Assembly: GCF_036421915.1 (NCBI RefSeq)
Contig: NZ_JAZGOM010000003.1
Source of the DNA: Georgenia_A wangjunii
GTDB lineage: Bacteria > Actinomycetota > Actinomycetes > Actinomycetales > Actinomycetaceae
Direction: 5' to 3' (one strand)
Length of the DNA stretch: 64,000 nucleotides
Shown here: positions 22,477-31,991 of the stretch, in pieces
How positions within the stretch are numbered: position 1 is the first letter of the stretch
How the letters are laid out: each line of letters opens with the position of its first letter
The notes under the pieces: generated by a model
Seen by the model: the letters and a program-made list of their open reading frames with translations, nothing else
Databases searched by the model: none
Told to the model about the DNA's origin: nothing
Program-made: the position numbers and the translations under genes

Positions 22477-25440
22477 ATGACCGAGAGCAGCAGCACCACC
22501 CCGGCCGGCACGTCACACGGCGGACCCCAGGAACCGACCTTCCGCTACACGGCCGCCCTCGCCGGCCAGATCGAGCAGGCCTGGCAGGACCGGTGGGAGG
22601 AGTGGGGAACGTTCCACGCGCCGAACCCCGTCGGCGAGCTCGCCCCCGCTGACGGCGAGGTCCCGCGGGAGAAGTTCTACGTCCTCGACATGTTCCCCTA
22701 CCCCTCCGGCAAGGGCCTGCACGTGGGGCACCCCCTGGGGTACATCGCCACCGACGTCGTCGGCCGGTACCAGCGCATGAAGGGCAAGAACGTCCTCCAC
22801 GCCCTCGCCTACGACGCCTTCGGCCTGCCCGCCGAGCAGTACGCCGTCCAGACGGGCCAGCACCCGCGCATCACGACCGAGGACAACATCACCAACATGC
22901 GCCGCCAGCTGCGGCGCCTGGGGCTGGGCCACGACGAGCGCCGCACGTTCGCGACGACGGACCCCGGCTACGTTCGCTGGACGCAGTGGATCTTCCTCCA
23001 GATGTACCACTCCTTCTACGACCCGCAGGCCGAGCGCCGCGGTGGTGGCCGGGGCTCCGCGCGGCCCATCGCCGAGCTCGAGGCCGAGCTGGCCGCCGGG
23101 ACCCGGCCCACGCCGTCGGGCACCCCGTGGGCCGAGCTGAGCGAGGCCGAGCGCGCGGCGGTCCTCGACGACCACCGCCTCGCCTATGTCTCCGAGGCGC
23201 CCGTCAACTGGTGCCCCGGCCTGGGCACGGTCCTCGCGAACGAGGAGGTCACCGCCGACGGCCGCTCCGAGCGCGGGAACTACCCCGTGTTCAAGCGCAG
23301 CCTGCGCCAGTGGATGATGCGGATCACCGCCTACGCCGACCGGCTCGTCGACGACCTCGACGCCATCGACTGGCCCGAGAAGGTCCGCATCATGCAGCGG
23401 AACTGGATCGGGCGCTCCGAGGGGGCGCGGGTGCGCTTCGCCGTCGAGGCCCGCGTGAGCGTGGGAGAGGCCGACGGCGGCACCGCCACCGAGTACCTCG
23501 AGGTCTTCACGACGCGCCCCGACACGCTGTTCGGCGCGACGTTCATGGTGGTCTCGCCCGAGCACATGCTGCTCGACGACGCCGTGCCGTCCGTGTGGCC
23601 CGAGGGTACGAAGGACGCCTGGACCGGTGGGCACGCGAGCCCCGTCGAGGCCGTCAGCGCGTACCGCGCCCAGGCCGCGGCCAAGACCGACGCCGAGCGC
23701 CAGGACGAGGGCCGCACGAAGACCGGTGTCTTCACCGGCATCACGGCGACCAACCCGGTCAACGGGGCCGAGGTACCGGTGTTCGTCGCCGACTACGTCC
23801 TCATGGGCTACGGCACGGGCGCGATCATGGCCGTGCCGGCCGAGGACGAGCGCGACCACGCCTTCGCGGAGGCGTACGACCTGCCGATCGTGCGCACCGT
23901 GCAGCCGCCGGAGGACTTCACCGGTGGCGCCTGGACGGGCGACGGGGCGACGATCAACTCCTCCAACGCGGAGGTCTCCCTCGACGGGCTCGGCACGGCC
24001 GAGGCCAAGGCCACGATCACGGAGTGGCTCGAGGCCAAGGGGGCCGGCGAGGGCACGGTCACCTACCGCCTGCGCGACTGGCTGTTCTCCCGCCAGCGCT
24101 ACTGGGGAGAGCCGTTCCCGATCGTCTACGACGCGCAGGGCCGCGTCCACCCGCTGCCCGAGGAGATGCTGCCGGTCGATCTGCCCGAGGTCCCCGACTA
24201 CTCCCCGCGCACGTTCGACCCGGACGACGCGCAGTCCTCCCCGGAGCCGCCCCTGGGCCGCGTGCCCGAGTGGGTCGAGGTCCGCCTCGACCTCGGCGAC
24301 GGAGAGCAGACGTACTACCGCGACACGAACACGATGCCGAACTGGGCGGGCTCGTGCTGGTACGAGCTGCGCTACCTCGACCCGGCCAACGAGGACGCCC
24401 TCGTCGACCCCGAGGTGGAGCGCTACTGGATGGGACCGCGGACGGCGTCGGACCCCGGCGGTGCGGACCTGGCGGGCGGCGCGGACCTGTACGTCGGTGG
24501 CGTCGAGCACGCCGTCCTCCACCTCCTGTACGCCCGCTTCTGGCACAAGGTCCTCTTCGACCTCGGCTACGTCTCGAGCTTCGAGCCGTTCCACACCCTG
24601 TTCAACCAGGGCTACATCCAGGCGTACGCCTTCGCCGACGCCCGTGGCCAGTACGTCCCGGCCGACGAGGTCGAGGAGGTCGCCGCCGCGGACGGTTCCG
24701 GCGAGGTCACGTACGCCTGGCAGGGCGAGCCCGTCTTCCGGGAGTACGGGAAGATGGGCAAGTCGCTCAAGAACATGGTGACGCCGGACGACATGTACGA
24801 GGCCTACGGCGCCGACACGTTCCGCGTGTACGAGATGAGCATGGGCCCCCTCGACCTCTCGCGGCCGTGGGACACCCGCGCCGTCGTCGGCTCCCAGCGC
24901 TTCCTCCAGCGCCTGTGGCGCAACGTCGTCGACGAGACGACGGGGGAGACGACCGTCGTCGACTCCCCGGCGGACGAGGCGACGCGCAAGGTCGTCGCGC
25001 GCACGATCGCCGAGGTCGAGACCGAGATGTCAGCGATGCGCGTCAACACGGCCATCGCGCGGCTCATCGTCCTCAACAACCACCTGACGTCGCTGGCGGA
25101 GGTCCCGCGCGAGGCCGTCGAGCCGCTCGTCCTCATGACGGCGCCGGTCGCCCCGCACATCGCCGAGGAGCTGTGGGCCCGGCTCGGGCACACCGGCTCG
25201 CTGGCCCGCGAGCCGTTCCCGACGGCGGACCCGGCGCTCCTCGTCGAGGACACCGTTACGTGCGTCGTCCAGGTCGCCGGCAAGGTGCGCGACCGGCTCG
25301 AGGTGCCGGCCTCCATCGGCGAGGACGAGCTGCGCGAGCGGGCGCTGGCCACCGACGGCGTCAAGCGGGCGCTCGGTGAGCGCGGGATCCGCACGGTCAT
25401 CGTGCGGGCACCGCGCCTCGTCAACGTCGTCCCGGCGTAG
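22477..25440 (+). CDS. leuS: Leucine-tRNA ligase
   Basis: The 987-residue class I synthetase charges tRNA-Leu. The HIGH-type motif is in PYPSGKGLHVGHPLGY. A CP1 editing domain is inserted (threonine-rich 'TTRPDTLFGATFMV' and 'GTGAIMAVPAEDERD' motifs). The KMSKS loop reads KMGKS (nt 24751-24765), and the C-terminal anticodon and LeuS-specific regions are intact. ATG at 22477 has a GAGGA site 6 nt upstream and lies beyond the attenuator. ATG at 22438, 13 codons earlier, also has a GGGGAGG that is part of the terminator stem and cannot be excluded. Expression is probably controlled by the leader at 22325-22434. Confidence 0.96.
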   Translation: MTESSSTTPAGTSHGGPQEPTFRYTAALAGQIEQAWQDRWEEWGTFHAPNPVGELAPADGEVPREKFYVLDMFPYPSGKGLHVGHPLGYIATDVVGRYQRMKGKNVLHALAYDAFGLPAEQYAVQTGQHPRITTEDNITNMRRQLRRLGLGHDERRTFATTDPGYVRWTQWIFLQMYHSFYDPQAERRGGGRGSARPIAELEAELAAGTRPTPSGTPWAELSEAERAAVLDDHRLAYVSEAPVNWCPGLGTVLANEEVTADGRSERGNYPVFKRSLRQWMMRITAYADRLVDDLDAIDWPEKVRIMQRNWIGRSEGARVRFAVEARVSVGEADGGTATEYLEVFTTRPDTLFGATFMVVSPEHMLLDDAVPSVWPEGTKDAWTGGHASPVEAVSAYRAQAAAKTDAERQDEGRTKTGVFTGITATNPVNGAEVPVFVADYVLMGYGTGAIMAVPAEDERDHAFAEAYDLPIVRTVQPPEDFTGGAWTGDGATINSSNAEVSLDGLGTAEAKATITEWLEAKGAGEGTVTYRLRDWLFSRQRYWGEPFPIVYDAQGRVHPLPEEMLPVDLPEVPDYSPRTFDPDDAQSSPEPPLGRVPEWVEVRLDLGDGEQTYYRDTNTMPNWAGSCWYELRYLDPANEDALVDPEVERYWMGPRTASDPGGADLAGGADLYVGGVEHAVLHLLYARFWHKVLFDLGYVSSFEPFHTLFNQGYIQAYAFADARGQYVPADEVEEVAAADGSGEVTYAWQGEPVFREYGKMGKSLKNMVTPDDMYEAYGADTFRVYEMSMGPLDLSRPWDTRAVVGSQRFLQRLWRNVVDETTGETTVVDSPADEATRKVVARTIAEVETEMSAMRVNTAIARLIVLNNHLTSLAEVPREAVEPLVLMTAPVAPHIAEELWARLGHTGSLAREPFPTADPALLVEDTVTCVVQVAGKVRDRLEVPASIGEDELRERALATDGVKRALGERGIRTVIVRAPRLVNVVPA

Positions 25441-25450
25441 TTCCCGCGGG

Positions 25451-25485
25451 CGGGTGGCGGCCCGGGCGACGGAGGCCGCCACCCG
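25451..25485 (+). terminator. leuS terminator hairpin
   Basis: A perfect 12-bp inverted repeat (CGGGTGGCGGCC at 25451-25462, partner at 25474-25485) with an 11-nt loop begins 10 bp after the leuS stop. There is no T-run. Confidence 0.65.
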
Positions 25486-25551
25486 GCCGACCGACGGCGG
25501 CCGCCAACCCGGCCGACCGACGGCGACCGCCACCCGGCCGACCGACGGCGG
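25476..25551. repeat. Three tandem 25/26-bp repeats after leuS
   Basis: Three head-to-tail copies of CCGCCACCCGGCCGACCGAC plus GGCG[G/A] occupy 25476-25500, 25501-25526 and 25527-25551; the second copy carries one extra A. The first copy supplies the 3' arm of the leuS terminator stem, so each copy could pair with the same 5' arm. Confidence 0.75.
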
Positions 25552-25724
25552 CACGAGGCCCGACGCGCCGGAGCGTCCAGCCCATTGGCAGCAGCACCCG
25601 TCGCTGACATCATGCGTGGCGGGGGACGACGCCGACGGGCAATACGTGCGGCGGCTGTCGTTACGTGCGGCGGCGCTCGCCGCGGTCCCCGGGTCATTCG
25701 TCAGCGACGACAGAATGGGGCGAC

Positions 25725-27428
25725 GTGAACTCCGTCATCTTGGCCGTCATCGGGGTAGCCATGGTGCTCCTCGGGTATTTCCTCTACTCGAAGTACCTCG
25801 CGAGGCGGATCTACCAGCTCGAGCCCGCCTTCACCACGCCCGCGCACGAGCTGCGCGACGGCGTGGACTTCGTGCCCACCAACAAGTTCATCCTCTGGGG
25901 CCACCACTTCACCTCTGTCGCCGGCGCCGCTCCCATCGTGGGGCCCGCCGTCGCGGTCATCTGGGGCTGGCTGCCGGCCTTCCTCTGGGTGACCATCGGG
26001 ACCGTCTTCTTCGCGGGCATGCACGACCTCGGTGCCCTCTGGGCGTCGGTGCGCAACAAGGGTCTCTCCATCGGGACGCTCTCCGGCCGCTACATCGGGG
26101 CTCGCGGACGGAACCTCTTCCTCGTCGTCATCTTCCTGCTCCTGCTCATGGTCAACGCCGCCTTCGCGGTGGTCATCTCGAACCTGCTCGTCGCCACACC
26201 GACGGCTGTCATCCCGACCTGGGGGGCCATCCTCGTGGCCCTGGGCATCGGCCAGGCGATCTACCGGTTCAAGCTCAACCTCGCATGGACCTCGGTCATC
26301 GGCGTCGTCGCCCTGTACGCGCTGATCATCCTCGGCGACAACGTGCCGGTCGTCCTGCCGGAGACCGTCCTGGGGCTGTCGGCCAACGCGTTCTGGATCG
26401 TCGTCCTGTTCCTCTACGCCGGTGTGGCCTCCGTGCTCCCGGTCTGGATGCTCCTGCAGCCGCGCGACTACATCAACGGCCTCCAGCTGTTCATCGGCCT
26501 GGGTATCCTCTACGCCGCGGTGCTCATCTCGGCCCCCACCGTCGTCGCCCCCGCCCTGAACTCCGCGGTACCCGAGGGCACCCCGAGCCTCGTCCCCCTG
26601 CTCTTCGTCACCATCGCCTGCGGTGCCATCTCCGGCTTCCACGGCATGGTCGCCTCGGGGACGACGGCCAAGCAGCTGGACAAGGAGACCGACGCGCGGT
26701 TCGTCGGCTACTTCGGAGCGGTCGGTGAGGGGCTGCTCGCGCTCGGCGCGATCATCGCGGCCACGGCCGGCTACCGGACGCTGGCCGACTGGGAGGCCGT
26801 CTACAGCGCCTTCAACGCCGGTGGCGTGACGGCGTTCGTCGAGGGCGGCGGTGCCATCCTCAACGGGGGCCTGGGGATCCCGGTCTCGCTCAGCGCGACG
26901 ATCCTCGCCACGATGGCGGTGCTCTTCGCGGCGACGACGATGGACACCGGCGTGCGCCTGCAGCGCTTCGTCGTCCAGGAGGCGGCTGAGCTGGCGGGCA
27001 TGAGGATCGGGAAGGCCGTCGCCACCGTCGTCGTGCTCGTCGTCGCGATGGGGCTGGCCTTCGGTGCCGGCGCGGACGGTTCCGGCGGCATGGTGATCTG
27101 GCCGCTGTTCGGCACGACGAACCAGGTGCTGGCCGGGCTGACCCTCTCCATCGTCGCCGTCATGCTCATGCGCAAGGGACGCCCCGTCCTGGTGGTGCTC
27201 GTCCCGCTCGTCTTCGTCCTCGTGATGTCGGTCTTCGCGCTGGTCGTCCAGATGGGCACGTTCTACAGCACGCGGAACTGGCTGCTCCTCGGCATGGACG
27301 TCGTCATCCTCGTCGCAGCCCTGTGGGTCATCGTCGAGGCGGCGATCGCGATGTCCAAGGCACGACGGTCCCCGCCCGAGGTGCAGGAGGACCGGGTCTC
27401 CGTCGCGTCCCTGCGCGGTGATGGCTGA
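25725..27428 (+). CDS. Carbon starvation protein CstA family transporter
   Basis: The 567-residue membrane protein has about 14-16 hydrophobic helices and the CstA signatures 'DFVPTNKFILWGHHFTSVAGAAPIVGPAVA' and 'ALWASVRNKGLSIG' near the N-terminus. CstA/BtsT proteins take up pyruvate or peptides in enterobacteria. This is the shorter form typical of actinomycetes. GTG at 25725 was chosen because it starts the first helix and follows a GGGG site. The next gene starts 8 bp before its stop, a CstA-to-small-protein coupling also seen with DUF466 proteins elsewhere, although the partner here is a cory-CC-star protein. Confidence 0.92.
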   Translation: MNSVILAVIGVAMVLLGYFLYSKYLARRIYQLEPAFTTPAHELRDGVDFVPTNKFILWGHHFTSVAGAAPIVGPAVAVIWGWLPAFLWVTIGTVFFAGMHDLGALWASVRNKGLSIGTLSGRYIGARGRNLFLVVIFLLLLMVNAAFAVVISNLLVATPTAVIPTWGAILVALGIGQAIYRFKLNLAWTSVIGVVALYALIILGDNVPVVLPETVLGLSANAFWIVVLFLYAGVASVLPVWMLLQPRDYINGLQLFIGLGILYAAVLISAPTVVAPALNSAVPEGTPSLVPLLFVTIACGAISGFHGMVASGTTAKQLDKETDARFVGYFGAVGEGLLALGAIIAATAGYRTLADWEAVYSAFNAGGVTAFVEGGGAILNGGLGIPVSLSATILATMAVLFAATTMDTGVRLQRFVVQEAAELAGMRIGKAVATVVVLVVAMGLAFGAGADGSGGMVIWPLFGTTNQVLAGLTLSIVAVMLMRKGRPVLVVLVPLVFVLVMSVFALVVQMGTFYSTRNWLLLGMDVVILVAALWVIVEAAIAMSKARRSPPEVQEDRVSVASLRGDG

Positions 27429-27699
27429 GGCCCGACGGCGGATCAGGCTCGCGCAGGCCCGTCTCGGGGCGGGTCTGCGCGAGTTCTACGTCGCGCCCTA
27501 CCGACGCACCTTCGCCCGTGCCCGCCGCGACGAGGACGACCTGTTGACGATGATCGTCATGGCGGAGATGCTCGGCGTCCCGAACCCGGCCAGCTACTAC
27601 ACGGTCGAGCTGCTGCCGGTCATGTACGAGCGCGTGCACGACTGGCACCGGCGCATGGGTATGGACCGCTCGCCCATGGAGCACATCTCGTGCTGCTAG
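27421..27699 (+). CDS. Cory-CC-star protein
   Basis: This 92-residue basic protein ends in MEHISCC followed directly by the stop. That Cys-Cys C-terminus names the cory-CC-star family. The body is helical (RIRLAQARLGAGLREFYVAPYRRTF, then DLLTMIVMAEMLGVPNP). Genes of this family lie beside ArsA-type ATPases, as here: the ATPase GTG overlaps the last codons, including both Cys codons. A GTG one codon upstream is an alternative start. The function is unknown; the terminal CC suggests metal or metalloid binding, or a tail recognised by the ATPase (inference). Confidence 0.85.
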   Translation: MAEARRRIRLAQARLGAGLREFYVAPYRRTFARARRDEDDLLTMIVMAEMLGVPNPASYYTVELLPVMYERVHDWHRRMGMDRSPMEHISCC

Positions 27700-28706
27700 A
27701 CCTCGCGGCGTCGCGCCGGGTGCTCTTCGTCGGCGGCAAGGGCGGGGTGGGCAAGACGTCCGTGGCCTCGGCGGTCGCCCTCTCCCAGGCGAGAGCGGGC
27801 CGGCGCGCCCTGCTCGTCTCGACCGACCCCGCGCACAACCTCGGGCACCTGTGGCGCACGGAGCTCGGTGACGAGGTGACGCCACTCGTGGAGCGCCTCG
27901 ACGCGATCGAGATCGACCCGGAGCGCACGACAGCCGAGCACCTCGCGTCGGTGCGGACCACCCTGCGCCGGCTCATGCCGGAGCACCTGGCGGGCGAGGT
28001 CGACAAGCACCTGGAGCTCGCGCGGGACGCCCCCGGCACGCACGAGTCGGCCATCCTCGAGCGCCTGGCCGAGGTCGTCGAGCTTGGCGTGGCGGACTAC
28101 GACCTCGTCGTCATCGACACCGCGCCCTCGGGGCACACCGCGCGGCTCATGACGCTGCCGGTGACGATGTCCGCGTGGACGGAGGGACTGCTGCGTCGTC
28201 AGGATCGTTCCGAGCGCTTCGGTGCTGCGCTGCGGGGCGTGGACGGTGGCGCAGACCCGGCCGCCGACATCCTCGGCGGGCACCGCCGGCCGGACCCGAG
28301 GGGCGCGCGCGACCAGGAGATCCGGCGCATCCTGCTGCGGCGACGCACCCGGTTCGAGGGGCTGCGCGAGATGATCTCCGACGCCGGACGGACGGCCTTC
28401 GTCATCGTGCTCGCGGCCGAACGCCTTCCCGTGCTGGAGACCGTCGCGCTGCACGGCCAGCTCGTACGGGCCGGGGTGCTGGTCGGTGCGCTCGTGATCA
28501 ACAAGCGCTCGCCGGCGGACGGCGGTGCGTTCCTCGCCGAGCGCCGGGCCCAGGAGCAGGAGCACCTGGACGCGTTGCGGGAGGCCCTGCCCCAGGTGCC
28601 CGTGGTCCAGCTGCCGCTGATGTCCGGGGACATCGTCGGAGTCGCGGCGGTGGGGCGGTTCGGGCAGGCCCTGGCCGGCGCCCCGCTCGACGCCGGCTCC
28701 GGCTGA
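27690..28706 (+). CDS. ArsA/Get3 family ATPase
   Basis: The 338-residue ATPase has the deviant Walker A loop GKGGVGKTS at residues ~16-24, the switch I aspartate in STDPAHN and the 'DTAPSGHTARLM' switch II motif at ~147-158, all diagnostic of the ArsA/Get3 group. It is a single-domain form that would act as a dimer. Unlike arsenite-efflux ArsA it has no ArsB nearby. The conserved partner is the cory-CC-star protein, whose gene it overlaps by 10 bp. The sequence shows an insert of ~60 basic residues after residue 165. The cargo is unknown. Confidence 0.9.
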   Translation: MLLDLAASRRVLFVGGKGGVGKTSVASAVALSQARAGRRALLVSTDPAHNLGHLWRTELGDEVTPLVERLDAIEIDPERTTAEHLASVRTTLRRLMPEHLAGEVDKHLELARDAPGTHESAILERLAEVVELGVADYDLVVIDTAPSGHTARLMTLPVTMSAWTEGLLRRQDRSERFGAALRGVDGGADPAADILGGHRRPDPRGARDQEIRRILLRRRTRFEGLREMISDAGRTAFVIVLAAERLPVLETVALHGQLVRAGVLVGALVINKRSPADGGAFLAERRAQEQEHLDALREALPQVPVVQLPLMSGDIVGVAAVGRFGQALAGAPLDAGSG

Positions 28707-28776
28707 TCCGCAACCGGCGGCGCCGCGTGCTTCGACGTAGGCTCCCAGCCAGCACCACCACGGGGGAGGAGCCGGC

Positions 28777-29832
28777 ATGGCGTGGGAGCGCGGGTCGTTG
28801 CACGGGGAGTCGACCGTCGTCGTGCGCTGCGGGGGCGCGCGGCTCGCTGTCGCCGAGCGCGGCGCGACCGTGCTGAGCTGGGCGGTGCCCGGCGCCGACG
28901 GGGACCTCGTCGACCTCGCGGACGGCTATCGCTCGGCGGAGGAGCTCGTCGCGCAGGAGCTCGCCGCGTTCGCCGTCATGGCGCCCTTCAGCAACCGGAT
29001 CCGCGGGGCGAGATACACGTTCGACGGCGTCGAGCACGACCTGCAGCCGGGCGTGCCGGAGGACGAGCGCGAGATCATGCACGGCCTCGTGCGGGGCGTC
29101 ACGTGGGAGGTCGTCGACGCGCCGACCGACGGCGCTGGGCACCGCGAGGTCCCCGACGGCGCTGCAGGTGACACCACGCCGCGCGGCGGTCCCGCGCCCG
29201 GTGACGCCGAGGCGCACGTCTCGCTCACGACGTCGATCCGCCCCGAGGACCACCCCGGCTACCCCTTCGCCGTCGACCTCCGGGTGACGTACACGCTCGG
29301 ACCTCGGTCGCTCGCCATCGAGATCGAGGCCGTCAACGCGGGCGAGGTGACGGCTCCGGTCGCCCTCGGGTGGCACCCGTACTTCCAGCTCCCCGGGCAC
29401 GACGACGTCGACGGGCTCGAGCTCAAGGTCCCGGCGCTCGCGCGCGTCGTCGCCGATGACGCGGGCATCCCGCTCGAGGGGTCCGCAGCCTTCGAGCGGG
29501 TCGAGGGGCCGGTGACGTGGACGCCCATCGGCGACGCCGAGCTCGACGACGCCTTCGTCGTCCCGGTGAGCGCCGGAGAGGTCCGTACGGTGCTGCGCTC
29601 GCCGCGGACGGGCGCGTCCATCGAGGTGTTCCAGCGCCCGGGGGAGGCCGGGATCATGCACGTCTACACCGGGGACACGCTCCCGGCCCGGCAGCGGGAG
29701 GCCGTGGCGATGGAGCCGGTCGCTCTCATGACTGACGCGTTCAACCGGGTCGAGTGCGAGAGTCTCGTGCCGCTCAAGCCCGGCGGGCGACGGCGGCTTC
29801 GCGCGCGGGTCGTGTTCCACCCCGGGACCTGA
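28777..29832 (+). CDS. Aldose 1-epimerase family protein (mutarotase-like)
   Basis: The 351-residue beta-sandwich protein interconverts alpha and beta anomers of sugars or sugar phosphates. Family residues are recognisable: NRI(R) near 73, the active-site 'MHG' His at ~105, 'GWHPYF' at ~205 and a C-terminal Glu in 'ECESLVPLKPG'. An inserted hydrophilic stretch of ~25 residues (around 118-148) is not part of the core. A GGGGGAGGAG site precedes the ATG. It stands alone with a TAGGCT -10-like box ~40 nt before the start. Confidence 0.9.
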   Translation: MAWERGSLHGESTVVVRCGGARLAVAERGATVLSWAVPGADGDLVDLADGYRSAEELVAQELAAFAVMAPFSNRIRGARYTFDGVEHDLQPGVPEDEREIMHGLVRGVTWEVVDAPTDGAGHREVPDGAAGDTTPRGGPAPGDAEAHVSLTTSIRPEDHPGYPFAVDLRVTYTLGPRSLAIEIEAVNAGEVTAPVALGWHPYFQLPGHDDVDGLELKVPALARVVADDAGIPLEGSAAFERVEGPVTWTPIGDAELDDAFVVPVSAGEVRTVLRSPRTGASIEVFQRPGEAGIMHVYTGDTLPARQREAVAMEPVALMTDAFNRVECESLVPLKPGGRRRLRARVVFHPGT

Positions 29833-30191
29833 GGAACGTCCGCCGGTCGAGCGGCGCCGGGGCCCTCGGCCCGTCGAGGTCATCCGACCATGCGCATCAC
29901 GCCCGAGACCTTCGAGCGGACCGGCAACCCCGGTCCGTGGCCACGCGTGCGGGTCAGCTCGTCATGACGAGGCGGCCCGCACGTGCGTCCTCAGCCGGGC
30001 TTGCCGGGCGGAGGTGTCGCCCTCGGCGAGGACGAGCCGCGCAGGCGGGCGCGGGGGTGACGGGCGGTACCCGGGCCGGCGACCAGGGCCAGTGCCCGCT
30101 TCGGGCGGCATCGTCCAGTGCGGGAGCACTCATCCGCGGCAGTATGGAGAGACGGCGGCCGACGGCGGCCCGGTACCCCTGAGGAGTTCGA
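29833..30191. other. Intergenic region with one possible 25-residue ORF
   Basis: No gene of normal size fits here. A short frame at 29890-29967 (+) reads MRITPETFERTGNPGPWPRV and ends at a TGA. It has a GAGGTC site and looks like the start of a lost gene. The rest is GC-rich DNA without recognisable signals, apart from the GGAG site of the next gene. Confidence 0.4.
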
Positions 30192-30611
30192 ATGTTCCGT
30201 GGATTCGCCACCATGAGCTTCTACGCGGACGACCTGGCTGCGGCACGTGACTGGTACACCGAGCTGCTGGGCGTGGAGCCGTACTACGCCTTCCCACCAC
30301 CGCCCGCCCCGCCGGCGTACCTGGAGTTCCGCGTGGGCGACGACGAGGACGAGCTCGGCGTCATCGACCGGCGGTACGCGCCAGGGGGCGCGGCGGGTGG
30401 CCCGGGCGGTGCCGTGATCTTCTGGCACGTCGACGACCTCGAGGCCACGGTGGAGAGGCTCGGGGCCATGGGTGCGACGGAGTACGAGCCCGTCACCGCG
30501 CGGGAGGCGGGATTCGTCACGGCGTCCTTCGTGGACCCGTTCGGCAACGTCCTCGGCGTCATGCACAACCCGCACTACCTCGAGGTGCAGGCCGCGCGGA
30601 CGCGGGCGTGA
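30192..30611 (+). CDS. VOC family (glyoxalase/bleomycin-resistance-like) protein
   Basis: The 139-residue protein has two beta-alpha-beta-beta-beta modules characteristic of the vicinal oxygen chelate fold: 'SFYADDLAAARDWYTELLGVEP' in the first and 'VIFWHVDDLEATVERLGAMGA' plus 'FVDPFGNVLGVMHNPHYLE' in the second. Members are metal-dependent dioxygenases, glyoxalases or antibiotic-binding proteins; this one cannot be assigned. The ATG follows a GAGGAG site. It has no operon partner. Confidence 0.88.
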   Translation: MFRGFATMSFYADDLAAARDWYTELLGVEPYYAFPPPPAPPAYLEFRVGDDEDELGVIDRRYAPGGAAGGPGGAVIFWHVDDLEATVERLGAMGATEYEPVTAREAGFVTASFVDPFGNVLGVMHNPHYLEVQAARTRA

Positions 30612-30805
30612 CGGTTGGCACAGGTTGTGGTGCCCGTGCGAGCGAGGAGCGGTAGAAGTCGCGAGGCTGCCCTCGCGTGCGTCCTCTCCCGGGCGCGCTG
30701 GGCAGGTGCCCGGGCCCCGGCTCCGGGCTGGACCGTCTCGCATACCGCGCGCGGCCGTGCTAGGTATCGGGGTGCGCCATCGCGCCGATCACGAGAGCAG
30801 GCACA

Positions 30806-31747
30806 GTGAAGATCCTCGTCCCCACGTCCGTCCCGCTGGAAACCGACCTTCCCGACGGCGTGAACGCCGTCCCCTTCGACATCAGCGACCCGCTCGCTGA
30901 CGAGCACCGCGACGCCGAGGCGCTCGTCGTGTGGGGCGGGAACACCGAGCGGCTTTCTGAGCTCGCCACGCAGCTCCCGCAGCTGCGCTGGGTGCAGACG
31001 CTCTCCGCGGGGCCGGACGCCGTCGTGGCCGCGGGCTTCGCCGACGACGTCGTCATCACCTCGGGGGTCGGGCTCCACGACCTGCCCGTGACGGAGCACG
31101 CCCTCGCCCTCATGCTGGCACTCCTGCGCCGCCTGCCCGCGGCGGCCGCCGCGCAGGTAGAGCACCGGTGGGCCGCGGAGCTAGGCGGGCGTCAGGAGCT
31201 GCGCCCTGAGGGTGCCGTCACCTCGCTCATCGGCACGAACGTGCTCATCTGGGGCTTCGGGAGCATCGGCCAGACGCTCGCCCCGGTCCTGGAGGCCCTC
31301 GGCGCGGAGGTCCGCGGCGTCGCCCGGAGCGCGGGGGAGCGAGGCGGGTTCGACGTCGTCGCCGAGACCGACATCGACGGCGAGCTCGCGGCCACAGACG
31401 TCCTCGTCATGATCCTGCCGGCCACGCCGGAGACCGAGCGCGTCCTCGACGCCGCGCGGCTCGCGGCGCTGCCGGAGCATGCGCTCGTCGTCAACGTCGG
31501 GCGCGGCACCACCGTCGACGAGGACGCGCTGGTCGCTGCCCTCACCGAGGGGAGCATCGGTGGCGCTGCCATCGACGTCACCGCCGTCGAGCCGCTGCCC
31601 GCGGACTCGCCGCTCTGGGACGCCCCGAACCTCATCATCACGCCGCACGCCGCGGGAGGGCGGCCGGTCAACTCCGGCGAGCTCATCGCCCACAACGCCG
31701 CGGCGCTCCTCGCGGGTGAGCCGCTGCGCAACGTCGTCGAGCGCTGA
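30806..31747 (+). CDS. D-isomer-specific 2-hydroxyacid dehydrogenase family protein
   Basis: The 313-residue NAD-dependent enzyme has the dinucleotide-binding GFGSIGQTLA (residues ~150-159). The catalytic Arg is in NVGRGTT, the Glu in AIDVTAVEPLP and the His in IITPHAAGG. The catalytic-domain part at the N-terminus is shortened, as in small phosphoglycerate-dehydrogenase-like proteins. It reduces 2-keto acids or oxidises D-2-hydroxy acids. The GTG start has a weak AGCAGG site. It is a single gene with no substrate hint from the neighbours. Confidence 0.9.
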   Translation: MKILVPTSVPLETDLPDGVNAVPFDISDPLADEHRDAEALVVWGGNTERLSELATQLPQLRWVQTLSAGPDAVVAAGFADDVVITSGVGLHDLPVTEHALALMLALLRRLPAAAAAQVEHRWAAELGGRQELRPEGAVTSLIGTNVLIWGFGSIGQTLAPVLEALGAEVRGVARSAGERGGFDVVAETDIDGELAATDVLVMILPATPETERVLDAARLAALPEHALVVNVGRGTTVDEDALVAALTEGSIGGAAIDVTAVEPLPADSPLWDAPNLIITPHAAGGRPVNSGELIAHNAAALLAGEPLRNVVER

Positions 31748-31991
31748 CGCCGGGGCGCTCCTCGGGGTCAGCCTCGGGTGACATGGCCGAGCGCCGGCGG
31801 CGTGGTGCTCCGGGGAGCCGCCGCGGGACGTCGGCGTCCGTTTCCCAAGGCCGGCGCATGGGGGCGACGAGGCGCGTCGGCGGCGTGAACCGCTGGTCAG
31901 CGCGGCGTCGGGAGCCGCACACTAGGGCGTGGGGCTCGCCGGCAGCGGGGACCTCCCGCACCGTGGCAGTACCTCCGTCGAACGGTCGCAC

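Noticed and set aside
25476..25551. CRISPR-like repeat array
   Set aside because: Units are contiguous with no spacers, so these are plain tandem repeats.
27690..28706. ArsA-type ATPase as arsenite efflux pump part
   Set aside because: No ArsB, ArsR or ArsC gene is nearby and the partner is a cory-CC-star protein.
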